From: Hysterangium stoloniferum
Lineage: Eukaryota > Basidiomycota > Agaricomycetes > Hysterangiales > Hysterangiaceae
DNA: 64,000 nucleotides
Reading direction: 5' to 3'
Assembly: GCA_015178975.1 (NCBI GenBank)
Contig: WHVD01000073.1
Location: forward strand, 366,794 to 430,793
The number at the start of each line of letters is the position of its first letter. Position 1 is the stretch's first letter. Below, piece after piece: positions 1-11,565 of the stretch. The notes under the pieces are model-generated. The model was not told where the DNA came from. It searched no databases and saw nothing but the letters and a program-made list of their open reading frames with translations. Both the position numbers and the translations under genes were made by a program.

Positions 1-549
1 GAAAAAACGAGGCAAAAGTCACCCACACTCGTCGAGGAAGCGACCGTTCAAGAGTCGTCCCCTGTTCATGTCAAAGAGGAAACGGTTCAACAGTTGTTGC
101 CTTTACATTCCGAAAAAGAGACAATCCAAGAGTCATTACCTCCAATCGAGAGTCGGAACGCTACTGTTACTCCTGACGCAATTGACACTCAAGAACCTCG
201 CGAGTCTGGTGTGAACAGAGAATTCCCCACTAGTCAAAAGTAAGTCAATTCTTTCACAGTGAGACATTCCGCCTGAAGTTTCCCCAGGGCTGTCCCCCAG
301 GTTGTTCCTCTTCCCACCGAAGATGATGAGGACAGGCCATCATCGTATTCCCTCAATATTCCCACAGATAAACCACGGTCGCGCCTGATATCAACAGCCT
401 CCTCCCGCTTGTTACCTGGGGGGTGGAAGATGGATTCCCCTCCTCAAGGAAGAGAATCTCTAGAAATGGCCCAGGGTGAATTCAGCCCCCCTACAAGGAC
501 ACCAGAAGGGGAAGAGGGAAAGACGAAATCGCGATGCATTGTTATGTGA
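1..549 (+). CDS. C-terminal part of an unidentified protein ending in a CAAX prenylation box
   Basis: The gene enters from the left edge in frame 1. I model exons at 1-239 and 288-549. The 48-bp intron (GTAAGT donor, CCCAG acceptor) splits a Lys codon and keeps the frame. The visible ~166 residues are low complexity, rich in Glu, Ser, Thr and Pro, with a repeated pattern of Val/Thr-Gln-Glu-Ser steps, and look disordered. The protein ends KSRCIVM: a cysteine, two aliphatic residues and Met, a textbook farnesylation CAAX box preceded by basic residues. This predicts a membrane-attached protein. I do not recognise the family, and the N-terminal domain lies outside the window. The next gene on the same strand also ends in a CAAX box. 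The reading frame is well supported; the function is unknown. Confidence 0.7.
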
Positions 550-733
550 TGACAATTTACGGCTTTTCTTGCATGATCAACTTTAATGACGGTTATACGT
601 GTCCATAAATAACCATATTCTACATGGATACTATTCGAATAATAAAGCACAGTATTAATTGTCTGCCACCGCGGCCAGCCTGTCGGTAATATCAGTGTCG
701 TCACCCAGACACTAGGCTCTGAGTAAATAAGTC

Positions 734-2325
734 ATGTCTCAAGTCGATTCAAGCATAGGACAAGAAGACGTATGGTGTTTGAAAAACATTGAATGGACTC
801 CTAATCCCCAGATTCCCAAGAGACAGGTCAAGATCATAACCCAGAACTTCAACGGTGCGTTCTGCCTCGACAGTCACCCACTAAATCTTAATTTGAACGT
901 TACCTAGGTCCTTGCTCATTCATTGCAATATGTACGTCGCTCAGACTTCCAACTTCTATACCGAAGAGCCCTGACAACTGCAAGGTAATATACTTATTCT
1001 TCGGGGCAATATTCAAGTTAGACCGGCGAACCGAGCATCTGTCTCTTACGAATACCTAGCAAACCTCGTCGCTGAATACCTACTTACCAGCTCGACTGAC
1101 CTCGATCCGTCGTCAGCCTTGTCAATACTCCCGGTAACTCAAAGTGTGTAGCATTTGCCGTATGCAGTCAACACGAATGACATCGCAAGTTGTCTTCAGA
1201 GGGAATGGATTTAAACCCTGTTTTTACCTCTGTCACGTCCTTCAAGCCTGCAGGAGATACCGGCGAACTAGAACTCTTCGAATTGACGGGTATCAATCTG
1301 GTTCACGGGTGGCTAGCCGACCCCAACAGTCCCGAATTTGACGTTCTTTCGAGATACGAAAATTACGATGCAGCTGTTAATGCCCTGGTATTTGCTGATC
1401 ATCTCACCCAAGGCCAACTCGTTCGGGCCAGCGAGGATTTTGAGGGTCTTATTTTAGATGTGGGCAGGAATTGGTCACTAGAGGAACGCCAGAAAGTTGA
1501 AGATGGTAGGCTTTCTGCCTGGGATCTGCCTTTTTGTACAACTGATGGACCCACAGCGATTATAATTCGCGACTTTCTGCACAGGACGAGCAGTCAATTA
1601 ACATACCACGGGTTGAGTGATTTCTCGAAAAACGTAACAGTTGCATATTAATTTATGTTTACAAGTCTCTTCTATCTTGCTTCTGTCGGATTAAGTGACG
1701 GCGCCCTCGTCGCTCTTTTTCGTGGATCGCATCTCTCTGTCCTATATAAAAGTGCCGATCCTGAGCGTCCGGGACTATTTAACCTAGTCACCGACCAGAT
1801 TTTCGCCCAAGAACCATCCGTAGTAAGTCAAGATAGATCACGTTTAATGGTCCACTTTCAATGCGGTTTTCAGGTTTGGGAACGTTTGGAAGATGTAGAA
1901 GGTGGTGCATCCACTTTCGTTGACTCTGACTTTGTTAGATCGAGTCCGGCAGGCGGTGATTTTGCTGGCCGCTCAGCTGAGGCTGTCCGGCGGGATTATG
2001 AAACAGACGAGATAGAGGCAGAGTGCGCACATTGTATAAACCTAGTATTTCATATGCTGAGGACTTTCTCCCCTCCAGTGAAGCTCTTGCACTGCAACTA
2101 CAACAAGAAGAAGACGCATATGCCCGTGTAGTCCAAGCGCAAGAAAGGCAGAGGGCCGATGAAGAGCGACTCCGGCAAGTCACAGTATCGAGGGGGGACG
2201 ACCTAGCTCAGAATTATGGCAGCTTTGGAAACTTGGAGGGTCAAACATCTCCCGCCACTCAGGCCGCTCAAACAACTCAAGTGACTCCTCCAGGAAAGAA
2301 GAAAAAGGACTGTGTCATAATGTAG
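734..2325 (+). CDS. MINDY-family (DUF544) Lys48-linkage deubiquitinase with CAAX tail
   Basis: MINDY enzymes trim long Lys48-linked ubiquitin chains. Exon model: 734-854, 908-931, 985-1133, 1190-1505, 1557-1611, 1666-1822, 1874-~2033 and ~2079/2084-2325. The N-terminus reads WCLKNIEWTPNPQ, then ITQNFNGPCSFIAIC, the family's catalytic block with the nucleophile Cys after GP. Next comes NILILRGNIQV, and then SYEYLANLVAEYLL. Later hallmarks are GMDLNPVF, HGWL, QLTYHGL and LVALFRGSHLSVLYK. The catalytic Cys is on a 24-nt exon. The C-terminus has a charged coiled segment with ALQLQQEEDAYA, a ubiquitin-interacting-motif-like stretch as in vertebrate MINDY-1/2, and ends KKKKDCVIM, a polybasic CAAX box. 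The last splice junction is uncertain: donor at 2034, acceptor at 2078 or 2083. Family assignment is secure; the exact C-terminal join is not. Confidence 0.88.
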
Positions 2326-2456
2326 TTTTATACACCATTATTGTTTATTCGCAGCATACGTGCTTTCATTTATTTGTAAAAAGTTAAATAGTTAAATACA
2401 ACGGGGTTATTTCTATTTCTACCAGCGGAGGCGACCGGATCGACAGAAAGGACAAT

Positions 2457-5400
2457 CTATACTGGAACAATGGCTGTGCGTCCTCCTAGGACTTCCACCA
2501 ACCCCTTCAAGTGCGCCCACCACGGATTGATACCTCGACGGTTTTCCATGTCGGCATGTTTCTCCATGTCTGAGACGGGTGTGAAAACAATGGATGACCC
2601 TTGGATAGTTATGACAGCTGCTGATTCACGTGGTGCCTTTCTCTTTTTTTCTGGCATTGCACGGATTGCGGCAGCCTGCGATTCGATGAAAGCCATGCAT
2701 TTCATCGAGAGGCGGACGGCACGCGCACGGTCTGTTGGGGAAGGCGTACCTCCCTGAAGAGTATGTCCTAGGGATGCAGACCTTGAGTCAAAGAGAGGGG
2801 AACCCTCTTCTTTCAATATCTTTGTTATAACCTCAGTTGTGTATAAACTCGAAGCTGCCTCGTTTCTAGATGTCATCATGCAAGTTGTTCACTTCTGGGT
2901 ATAAGGTGTGACTCGTATTGGCTTACTTTAGCACCAGACGTCCTTCCGCTTCACCCTTGACATCAATCTTAAAACGAGTACGCAAGAATTCTACATCCGT
3001 TCGAAGAAGATCTAGGCTGACTCCATCTTCCGGTGTATAAACAAGGACGGCTCCGGACTTACATAACGTCTCAGTGCCGTAACTATGATTATTGAAAATA
3101 ATGCTCACCGCCAATGCACCCAAAGTCGCGATATAACCACATTTCCCACCTTGCGTCTCGACCACAAACACGCGATTCCTACTGGCCGAAGCGCTTTGTT
3201 TGATTGCATCACATGCCTCAACAAGGGCGTTCAAACTGGTGTCGCTGCCCAGACTGAATTCCGTAAGTGGTACATTGTTAGATATTGTGGCAGGCAGATG
3301 CACCATGGGAATGTGAAAGGAAGGATAATGTTTCCTAGCCTGATCGAGAGTCAGCAGGGAGGTAAAGGCTTCAAATCCTCCAATTAGGAACAATGCATCA
3401 AATCGATGTCGTTGAAACTGAGCCGCGACAGCTCCAAGATCTATGTCAGGTTGGGCACGATTTGTACCTAACTCTGAACCACCCCGTGGCATCCATGCAT
3501 CAACGCGTAGCCACGAAAGCACGTCAATTTTATCATCAAGCAATCCTTTGAAGCCGTTGTGAATCGCTAGTGGTGTATGGCCACGACCAATACAGAATCT
3601 GACGGCAGCACGAGTGGCTGCATTCATGCCTCCAGCTGGTGCCCCGACACTAACGTATGCGCATTAGCCATCAAAGGGCATCATATTAGAGGGCAACATA
3701 CTGCATGATTGCAATGCGAAGCCTCTGTGGACAAGTGAGTACGGTAAAAAATAATTAGAGAAAGATAGAAAGAACCTTCTCTTCCCGTAATTTGAGACTA
3801 TCATCAAGCAAGGTTGTTGCACGGAATGCTGACAGGACTTCTATGAATTCGGGATCACGCAAAGACACTGCTCTCTCAAAATCTTTGTCATGGATCGCTT
3901 GGGCGACATCACGGGTCTGTAGAAGTCGCAATTCTTAGCGATTGATGGTATAAGCAAAACACTGACATACCATTCTAACCGCATCCATTAGTGGAATACG
4001 GGTTATCTTGTTTTCATTCATACCGATCATATAGGAGGGTGTTTCAGGTGTCGCCTCGAGTAGAGCATGAACGGCTTCTACACCTTGTAAAGTCGGCTAA
4101 TAATGGCTTAGTTGAGCAGGAGTGAAAGTATGCCCAAAAGAGTAAAATTCACCATAATTCGATCCCAGGCGCATGGTCTTCCCCCACGTTGCGTGTGTCC
4201 CAGAGTCGTGACTCTCGAATCAAGTCCCAATCGCTCAGCAAGTAGAGCTCTTACTTGTTCGGCTCTGATAGGCTTTAATGCGGCGTCATGAGCGCCTTCA
4301 GCAACAATTACGATCGTCTTTCTCTTTCCTGCAGTCCGATGCTAGGGAGCGGAGCCGTGTCAGGATAACATGAACGTTAGATATTGTCTTCCCACCTCGT
4401 GAATAACACGACACATGTCGTCCTCCCATGGGTCTGTTGGAGGCCGCTCGGGAATGAATAGATAATCAGCGCCTCCACTGAGGCCGATTCCAATCAGCAA
4501 CGCTCAAATCAAACGGTGGAAGAATACCGAAAAAGTACCTGACTGCAGCTAACAAAGCCAACCATCCACAGTGCCTACCCATGACTTCCAGTACAAACGC
4601 GCGGGAATGCGAGATGGCCGTAGAATTGATGTTGTCTATAGCTTCGCAAATACGGTGCAATGCCGTTGGGGCGCCGATAGTGAGATCTGTCATTGCCATA
4701 TCATTGTCGATAGACCCAACTAAACCCACTATCTTGAGGTGGGCATGTAACTTTGCCTGCTCTGGAGTGATCAAACCTAGGTCCAGGTTGCTTGTATGGA
4801 TAAGTGGTGTCAACTACTAGATACGAAACGCACCCTTTTCCAATAGTGATGCTGTAAGGGTAGGCCATTCTTGTCTGAGGACATCTGCACCAGTGAGGGA
4901 TCCGTCTCCGCCACACACCACCAAGGCATCTATGCCTTCCGATATGAGATTTCGTGCGGAAGCCATCCTACCCTCGACAGTACGGAATGCCTTAGAACGA
5001 GCTGTACCGATCACGGTCCCCCCCTGTATAACTATCAGCTTGTTTATTCGACATTGTAAGTCTACGCTGTCTTACCTCGCCTAGCCAGGTTCTCACATCG
5101 TCCCAGCCAACTCTGACAATGTATCTTCCCTTCAGTGTCTTTGCGGCCGGATTCCATGGGTCATCGATATCTCCCTCTCCATTCTTTAGAAGTGAACCGA
5201 ATCCAAAACGAAGATTTTCAATAACTTCAGGATTGGCAACTTGAGTATCCAAATCGATCGCATCTCTAGTTGGTAGGCTTTGTTCGGAAGCCTCCGAATT
5301 TCCTCTCACGAGCCCTTCATATCCTTCACGCACCACATAGACCTCGCAGCCTCTGAGAGCATTTATATTATTATTAGAACGAAGAGTATTGGATACTAAG

Positions 5401-5504
5401 GAAGCTTACTTAATGATTCCCGTACGGACTACCGAACGCACAACTGCATTCATTCCTGCACTATCGCCGCCAGAGGTCAACACCGCTATCTTCATCGTGG
5501 GCAT
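2457..5504 (-). CDS. PFK1: ATP-dependent 6-phosphofructokinase (fungal two-domain type)
   Basis: This enzyme phosphorylates fructose 6-phosphate in the cytosol, the committed step of glycolysis. Eleven exons close exactly: 5410-5504, 5076-5352, 4825-5023, 4539-4776, 4396-4477, 4153-4341, 3971-4096, 3776-3916, 3702-3724, 2927-3649 and 2457-2865, giving 833 residues. The N-half carries the catalytic motifs [24 protein letters not shown], the catalytic GSIDNDM, and [11 protein letters not shown]. The C-half is the regulatory duplicate: [24 protein letters not shown] (catalytic Asp replaced, as normal for eukaryotes) and [10 protein letters not shown]. The third-last exon is only 23 nt, between the two halves. 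The start chosen is the first ATG of exon 1; an in-frame stop lies ~80 nt upstream. An ATG three codons later is also possible. The gene is divergent from CCT5, with 129 bp between start codons. Confidence 0.96.
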
Positions 5505-5633
5505 TGTGGGTCTAGTCAGACCTAAGCACGGAACAAGTCCCAGACGGAATAGCGTTATCTTGGGCGCTAACTACGCTTCAGTTTCAAGCGGCGTGACATC
5601 GAGTGACCAGCGTTCACTTGATACAATTCGAAA
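5505..5633. promoter_or_regulatory. Shared divergent promoter region of PFK and CCT5
   Basis: These 129 bp separate the start codons of phosphofructokinase (minus) and CCT5 (plus). All promoter elements and both 5' UTRs must lie here or inside the first exons or introns. I see no clear TATA box. The interpretation as a bidirectional promoter is inferred from spacing. Confidence 0.5.
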
Positions 5634-7857
5634 ATGTCTCAACAATCCGAGGCAGTATATGCGACAGACGAGGTATTCCTTAAGCCCATCGATATATTTT
5701 TGCGCGTCTCACATGCCCTGATGCTTAGTACGGACGTCCGTTCATCATAGTCAGGGAGCAAGCAAGAAAAACACGCAGCCATGGCATTGAGGCGATTAAG
5801 GTGGAAGCATAACAAGAATCATTGTATTCGTACTTATTCATACTCATTCAATATATAGTCGCATATCCTTGCTGCTCGTACAGTTGCCAACATTATTCGG
5901 ACTTCGCTCGGACCCAGAGGTACGTATTGAAATAACAAAATTAGCAGAGAAGGCCTGATTTGTTCCTTTCAGGTTTAGACAAGATTCTTATATCCCCTGA
6001 TGGTGATATAACTGTCACAAACGATGGAGCAACAATCTTGGGTCAGATGGAAGTGGATCACCAGATTGCGAAACTCCTCGTTCAGTTGTCGAAGAGTCAA
6101 GATGACGAGATCGGTGATGGTACCACTGGTGTCGTAGGTTAGTATAAAACGTATTCTCTTTTTTGACCTCTAACCACTTGTCCTGTTATTAGTCCTTGCA
6201 GGTGCATTGTTGGAGCAGAGCGAAAGTTTGCTGGATCGTGGGTTACATCCCATGCGCATCGCCGATGGTTTCGAGCGTGCCTGTGCTGTGGCCGTGGAAC
6301 ACCTGGATCGAATTTCTGACAAAGTGGAATTTTCGAAAAACAACACTGAAAACCTGTTAAAGACTGCGTTAACAAGCTTAGGAAGCAAGATGTGTGTTTT
6401 TTTTTCGTTTTCATCAAAGCCATTATTGACCACCTGGCTTTAGTGTTTCAAAAGCACACACCCAGTTTGCTCAGATTGCAGTGGATGCTGTGTTGGCCGT
6501 CGCTGATCTTGAGCGACGTGACGTACCCTTTGATCTTATTAAGGTCGACGGCAAAGTCGGTGGATCTTTATCCGATACAACACTTATCAAGGGTGTTCTT
6601 ATCGACAAAGATATGTCTCATCCCGGGATGCCACGGACTATCAAAGATGCTCGTCTAGCTATTTTAACATGTCCGTTCGAGCCTCCCCGTCCCAAAACCA
6701 AACATAAATTGGACATCACCAGTGTCGACGAGTACAAAAAGCTTCGCGAATATGAGAAGCAGAAATTCGAGAATATGATCAAGCAAGTTAAAGATACTGG
6801 CGCCAATCTTGTAATCTGCCAATGGGGCTTCGACGATGAAGCAAACCATTTACTTCTCCAAAATGAGCTGCCCGCTGTTCGCTGGGTTGGTGGTCCTGAG
6901 ATAGAGGTGAGACAGAGCTTTGGAAACTGATACAGTGTTTTCTGATATCAGCTGCTTCCGCAGTTAATTGCGATTGCCACACAAGGGCGTATTGTTCCTC
7001 GTTTTGAGGATCTTACCGCTAAGAAGCTAGGCAAGGCCGGAATTGTTCGTGAAGTGTCGTTTGGTACAACACGGGACAAGATGTTAATAATCGAAGAGTG
7101 TGCTAACTCTCGTGCCGTGACAATATTTGTTCGTGGCAGCAACAAAATGGCAAGTAGTTCCTTTTCTACAAGATGGACTTGGTTAAACATTGCACAGATT
7201 ATTGATGAAGCTAAGCGAGCACTTCATGATGCACTTTGCGTAGTCCGCAACATGGTTATTGATAATCGAGTTGTCTATGGAGGAGGTGCAGCTGAGATTA
7301 GCAGCTCAATTGCCGTCACAAAAGCTGCGGATGAGGTATATCAAGAATCACATTTTGCCATTTGCAACGCTCAATATCCATTTCTAGATCCCTACCATTG
7401 AACAATATGCCATGCGGGCGTTTGCTTCAGCATTGGACGCAATTCCCCTTGCCCTGGCAGAGAACAGTGGACTGCCCCCCATAGAGACATTGGCAGACGT
7501 GAAGAGTCGCCAAGTCATCGAAAAAAACTCTAAACTCGGAATTGATTGTAATGGTAGGGGCGATAGTGGTAGGTTGTCATGCGCTAAAACCATGAAATCA
7601 TTTTTAATGGTTCGCATAGACATGAAAAATCAGTTTGTTTATGACCCACTTATCTCCAAACGTCAACAATATCTTTTGGCCACGCAGGTATGTAAAGATT
7701 GGCTTAAAGAGATTGAACATAGTCATTGATGTTTATCTAAAGTTGGTCCGTGCCGTACTCAAGATTGGTATGTTTTTCTGTTTACGTGTAATTTTTTGAT
7801 GTCTAACAACATTGATCATTAGACGACGTAATCACCGCGGGAGCTTCGGAGGATTAG
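5634..7857 (+). CDS. CCT5: T-complex protein 1 subunit epsilon (CCT5), cytosolic chaperonin
   Basis: This is one of eight subunits of the TRiC/CCT ring, which folds actin and tubulin. Twelve exons close to 543 residues, normal for CCT5: 5634-5672, 5729-5800, 5859-5919, 5973-6137, 6193-6391, 6444-6906, 6964-7149, 7198-7335, 7388-7568, 7620-7687, 7743-7767 and 7823-7857. Visible motifs are [36 protein letters not shown], the ATPase [57 protein letters not shown], and the epsilon-like C-terminus ending [12 protein letters not shown]. Intron 7 (7150-7197) uses a GC donor (GCAAGT); it is 48 nt, in frame and stop-free. The small ATG exon begins after the PFK start on the other strand. Subunit identity rests on the epsilon-type N-terminus and on [16 protein letters not shown]. 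Confidence 0.96.
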
Positions 7858-8143
7858 ACAAAAAGTATCGTAGACCATCATAGTATATATTATCGACGAG
7901 CACCCGTTTTCTTGCAATCGAAATGGGATGCCTTCTAATCTAAAGTCATTGAACCACTATTTTTGAACTTACATTCCAAATACAATATGAATAAGATAAA
8001 GTCATTAGCATAAAAAAGAAAGGACTTACACTTGACGTATTTTTCAAGGCAGCGGCACGTAGCTATTGAAAGGATAACTTCATTATAGACAATTACATAC
8101 AGTGCGACTAGTAATGTACAGGTCCCATATTGGGAAACGTTGT

Positions 8144-11100
8144 CTAGCTTCTCCAATATTGGGCCAGGTCATGTATTCGATCAAAAACGACCGTAAAATA
8201 AGACGTTTCGTTTAGCAAGGTCTCGAAATGCTTTATAGCCTCCTCCTCAGTAAGATCAAGTCTGAATTTATCTTGTAATTGTTCGTGGACATCACGATGT
8301 TTGATGTCGGGGATGTTGGCATCCACCATAAGGGCAACCAAGTTAAGAATTAGATTTGCACTCTTGCGAAGGATTGTGAAGGCTGTGAAACAGTAATGTT
8401 TGAACCTGGTATAGTGGATCGATCCTGCTCCTCCCATAGCATCTACCATTTCCTTACATACTTTGACTGGCGGCGGAAAGGGTTTTGGATCACGACCCAA
8501 GATATATCCAAAGTCCACTGCAAAATCCCATTTGAATAAGTAAAAATAAATATAGGACTTTGAACGTACCATGGAAAAAGTGGCCTACACATTTTTGTAA
8601 TCATTATTATACAATGTTTGCGAACGGAAAACTCAGTACTCACCATCAGGAGCCAACAAAAGATTGTCCAGATGTCGGTCTCCTACTCCTAGTAAATATG
8701 TCACAACACAATAGCCAGCTGTGAATACCAGCATGTCATTATATGCGAGTTCAAGCAATTGGTAGGTAAAACTGACCACAACTTCTGACGAAGGTATCAA
8801 TGACATTAGGCTCTACGCCATAAGTACCCACGCTCCCCTCATCTGGATGATGTGCACGTAGGTAGTTGAGCAGTGTGTTGTGTTCGCTGACAATGGCCGC
8901 AATGGTCTTGCTGAGGATATACTGCGCCATACCTTCAACCGGGGAGGTAGCTAGCACATCGTAAGGTGACAATTTCAGGTCGAGATTTTCTTTCCGGAGG
9001 AGTCGGTCCATGAGTGTAAATAATTGCATTACGAGTTGGTCTTGCCGCATGTCGTCACCATTCTTGAAGATGACCGGATACTCTGAACCATCAGAACATT
9101 GGAAATATAATAGCATTGGGAACAGGTTGGATTTGAATACGGAAGACTTCTCAGGAATGATACCTGTCACTTCAATGCGAGCATTTAATGGCAGAGGCAA
9201 CGGTGGCATTGAAAAGAGGCCATTTTTGGTGTCTGCTAAAAAGGCTCTAAGCTTGTCAATTTTCTTAGGCCTAGCATCCTTCGACGCTCGAAGCTCCTTC
9301 GCTCTGGTGGACAGGGCTTGCAATAGCTCCCCCTGTCTTCGAAGCAATTCACGTCTTTCCACCCCGCCTTCACTCTGCCAAACCTTGAGATAGATTGACT
9401 GCGAGAGACCACAAACACGCACCTCCACGAGTCTTGTCATAAATCGGAATTCTACGCGGCCAAACATCTTACTCATCAATTTATCGTGGACTTCTACCAT
9501 AAGATACCAGTGGAATCGATTTCCAAGGACGGGATTTAGCACGCTCCGTTCTATAAGGAAGTCGGCAAGACCACTGTCATCGTACGAGATCGCACTCGTG
9601 ATGGATCGCGAAGATCGCTGATCACTTGCCGTACTCTCAAATTTGAGTGCCTGCACAAGTTGCAAGAGGTACAGAAGAAGTTCCTATAAAATTTATAGTG
9701 TCAATATGTGAAGTGCATGAATATTTGAACCGTACTCACATCATCGTCTGCTCTCTTCAGTTGCTTTACCGCAAACGCCCGCACGCGAGAGTCGACTGTT
9801 CCCGGACCAAGCAGTTCGAGTGCATCATCGGTATCAATATCTGTCCACATAGGAAGTAAAACTTCCACAGCTTGCTTTACTTCGCTTGCATCTCGCCAAG
9901 TGACGGACTTGAGGAATTTAGTGAGACCACGTTTGTCCCTTGTAAGATAGAACCGGAACTTCCATATTATATCTTTCTCTTCTGATGTGAGGAGTTGACT
10001 AGGCGGATAATTTAGGATTTCCTAAAGAAGGCGTCATCATCAGAGATTTTCGAAAAGGATGCCAAATATATTTACACCAAGCTCGTCTCTAATCTTTGCA
10101 TTAGGCTTCAACTCTCGATCCAGAGGCCCGCTGCGGTGACTTCGAACTAATCGCCTGTGTTTATCTTCGACGGGATTCTCTCTTGCCATGTCTGGGTCCA
10201 CGATTGCCCACAAATGGGGATCCGAAGTAACGCTGGAGACAGGTATAGGGGTGGTGGGAAGGGTGACATGTGTATTCTGTCTTGCTGCAGAAGCCAAAGT
10301 TGAAGGTAATGCTTCCTGAAACAATATACATTCAGTCCAAAACACGGAAAGTTATATGGTAAACTCACAGGTTCGGTGAAAACGACAGGAAAGTCAAAAC
10401 GCGGAAGGTCAATATAAAGAAAGAGATTATCTGATTTATCTGTCTCGGCCTGTAGAGGTATAAGCATCGGGTACAATTAAATAAAGCAACCGCTGGTACC
10501 GCATGTATCTCTTCCATTCGTCTGAAAGCCAACTTGTCCAGCCAATCTGATTTTGGTAAATCGCCGCGCTCGTATTTCTTAACCAACTGATATACTTGGT
10601 GAATAATCTGGTCTAATTAATGTTCATACATACCAACCTTCTCAAGTCTGCCCATTTCGTCCTTTGCGCCTAATTTGCTAGGAGTACGGGAATCAGCTGA
10701 GCCATCCGCTTCCTCTGAACGCCATAGAAGAAGTCGATGTTTTCCCCTGCGGAGCGTACTAAGGTACGATAGGTCAGCATACGCTGAACTGGATGAGAGT
10801 GGCGAGCAGACCATTTCTTGCCAAACAAACGGAATGTTGAACCACCCACAGGAGCAGCCTGACGAGGCCCTTCGATGTCCCATACTGTAATTGCAATCTG
10901 AGAAGTAAGGGGCAAGTCGCAGTACTTGATCGGAAGTATAATCCATTCATTCCATCTTGCAGAAATAAGTTTCCTATTTGTCGCCTTAATATATAAATAT
11001 ATCTCACGTGTAGCTTGATCTGAATGCTTTGAAGGAGGTACGATAGGGGATTGTGAGAGGTTTATTGTCTGCAAACAATTGGCAGGTTACATAAAGGTCG

Positions 11101-11394
11101 GAAAGGTTTCTTTCAAAGTCTGGTCAAAAACCTCTAGACTATACATATCATAACAGCTGCACCACTCACGAGGATTGGACGCCAGCAAAACGCAGCTCAG
11201 GGTGGTCTAACAGTTCTGTGAACAACCTTGGCTTCCGCATCCCTTCGAGTTGAGAACTACAGGAGTGGGTTTTATTCAAGGAAACTCAGAACATACGTGT
11301 ATTGTGCGTACATTCTGAACGTTGCATTGAGCTTTAAGTCACTTAGTCTTGCGAAAGTAAAATCTTTGGGGTTGTCTTTATCCATTGTGTTCAT
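8144..11394 (-). CDS. VPS34: Class III phosphatidylinositol 3-kinase VPS34
   Basis: VPS34 makes PI3P on endosomes and autophagic membranes, in complex with Vps15 and Beclin/Atg6. From the N-terminus (ATG at 11394; a second in-frame ATG is at 11385) I see [17 protein letters not shown] and a C2 domain including WNEWI and [20 protein letters not shown] helical accessory domain follows ([17 protein letters not shown]). The kinase domain has [29 protein letters not shown], and the catalytic loop [12 protein letters not shown] near 8650-8690. The activation-loop [19 protein letters not shown] is followed by a C-terminal helix ending [13 protein letters not shown], which resembles the membrane-binding C-terminus of the family. 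About ten short introns interrupt it; I did not fix every junction. It converges with CCT5 (287 bp between stops) and diverges from the SHB17-like gene (171 bp between starts). Confidence 0.94.
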
Positions 11395-11565
11395 GAATTG
11401 ACCAGAGAGTAGTACCATGCCATCACTGTTTATAAGCGCGGTCTGCGGCTGAGAGGATCGAGTTTACTCCCGTGGCGGAATCACATTTTCTATTACCAAA
11501 CCAATACCTGAGACTGCTAACGGTGTCTGTCGGGTGTTAGCTTGGATCATAGTTCGATCACAGTA

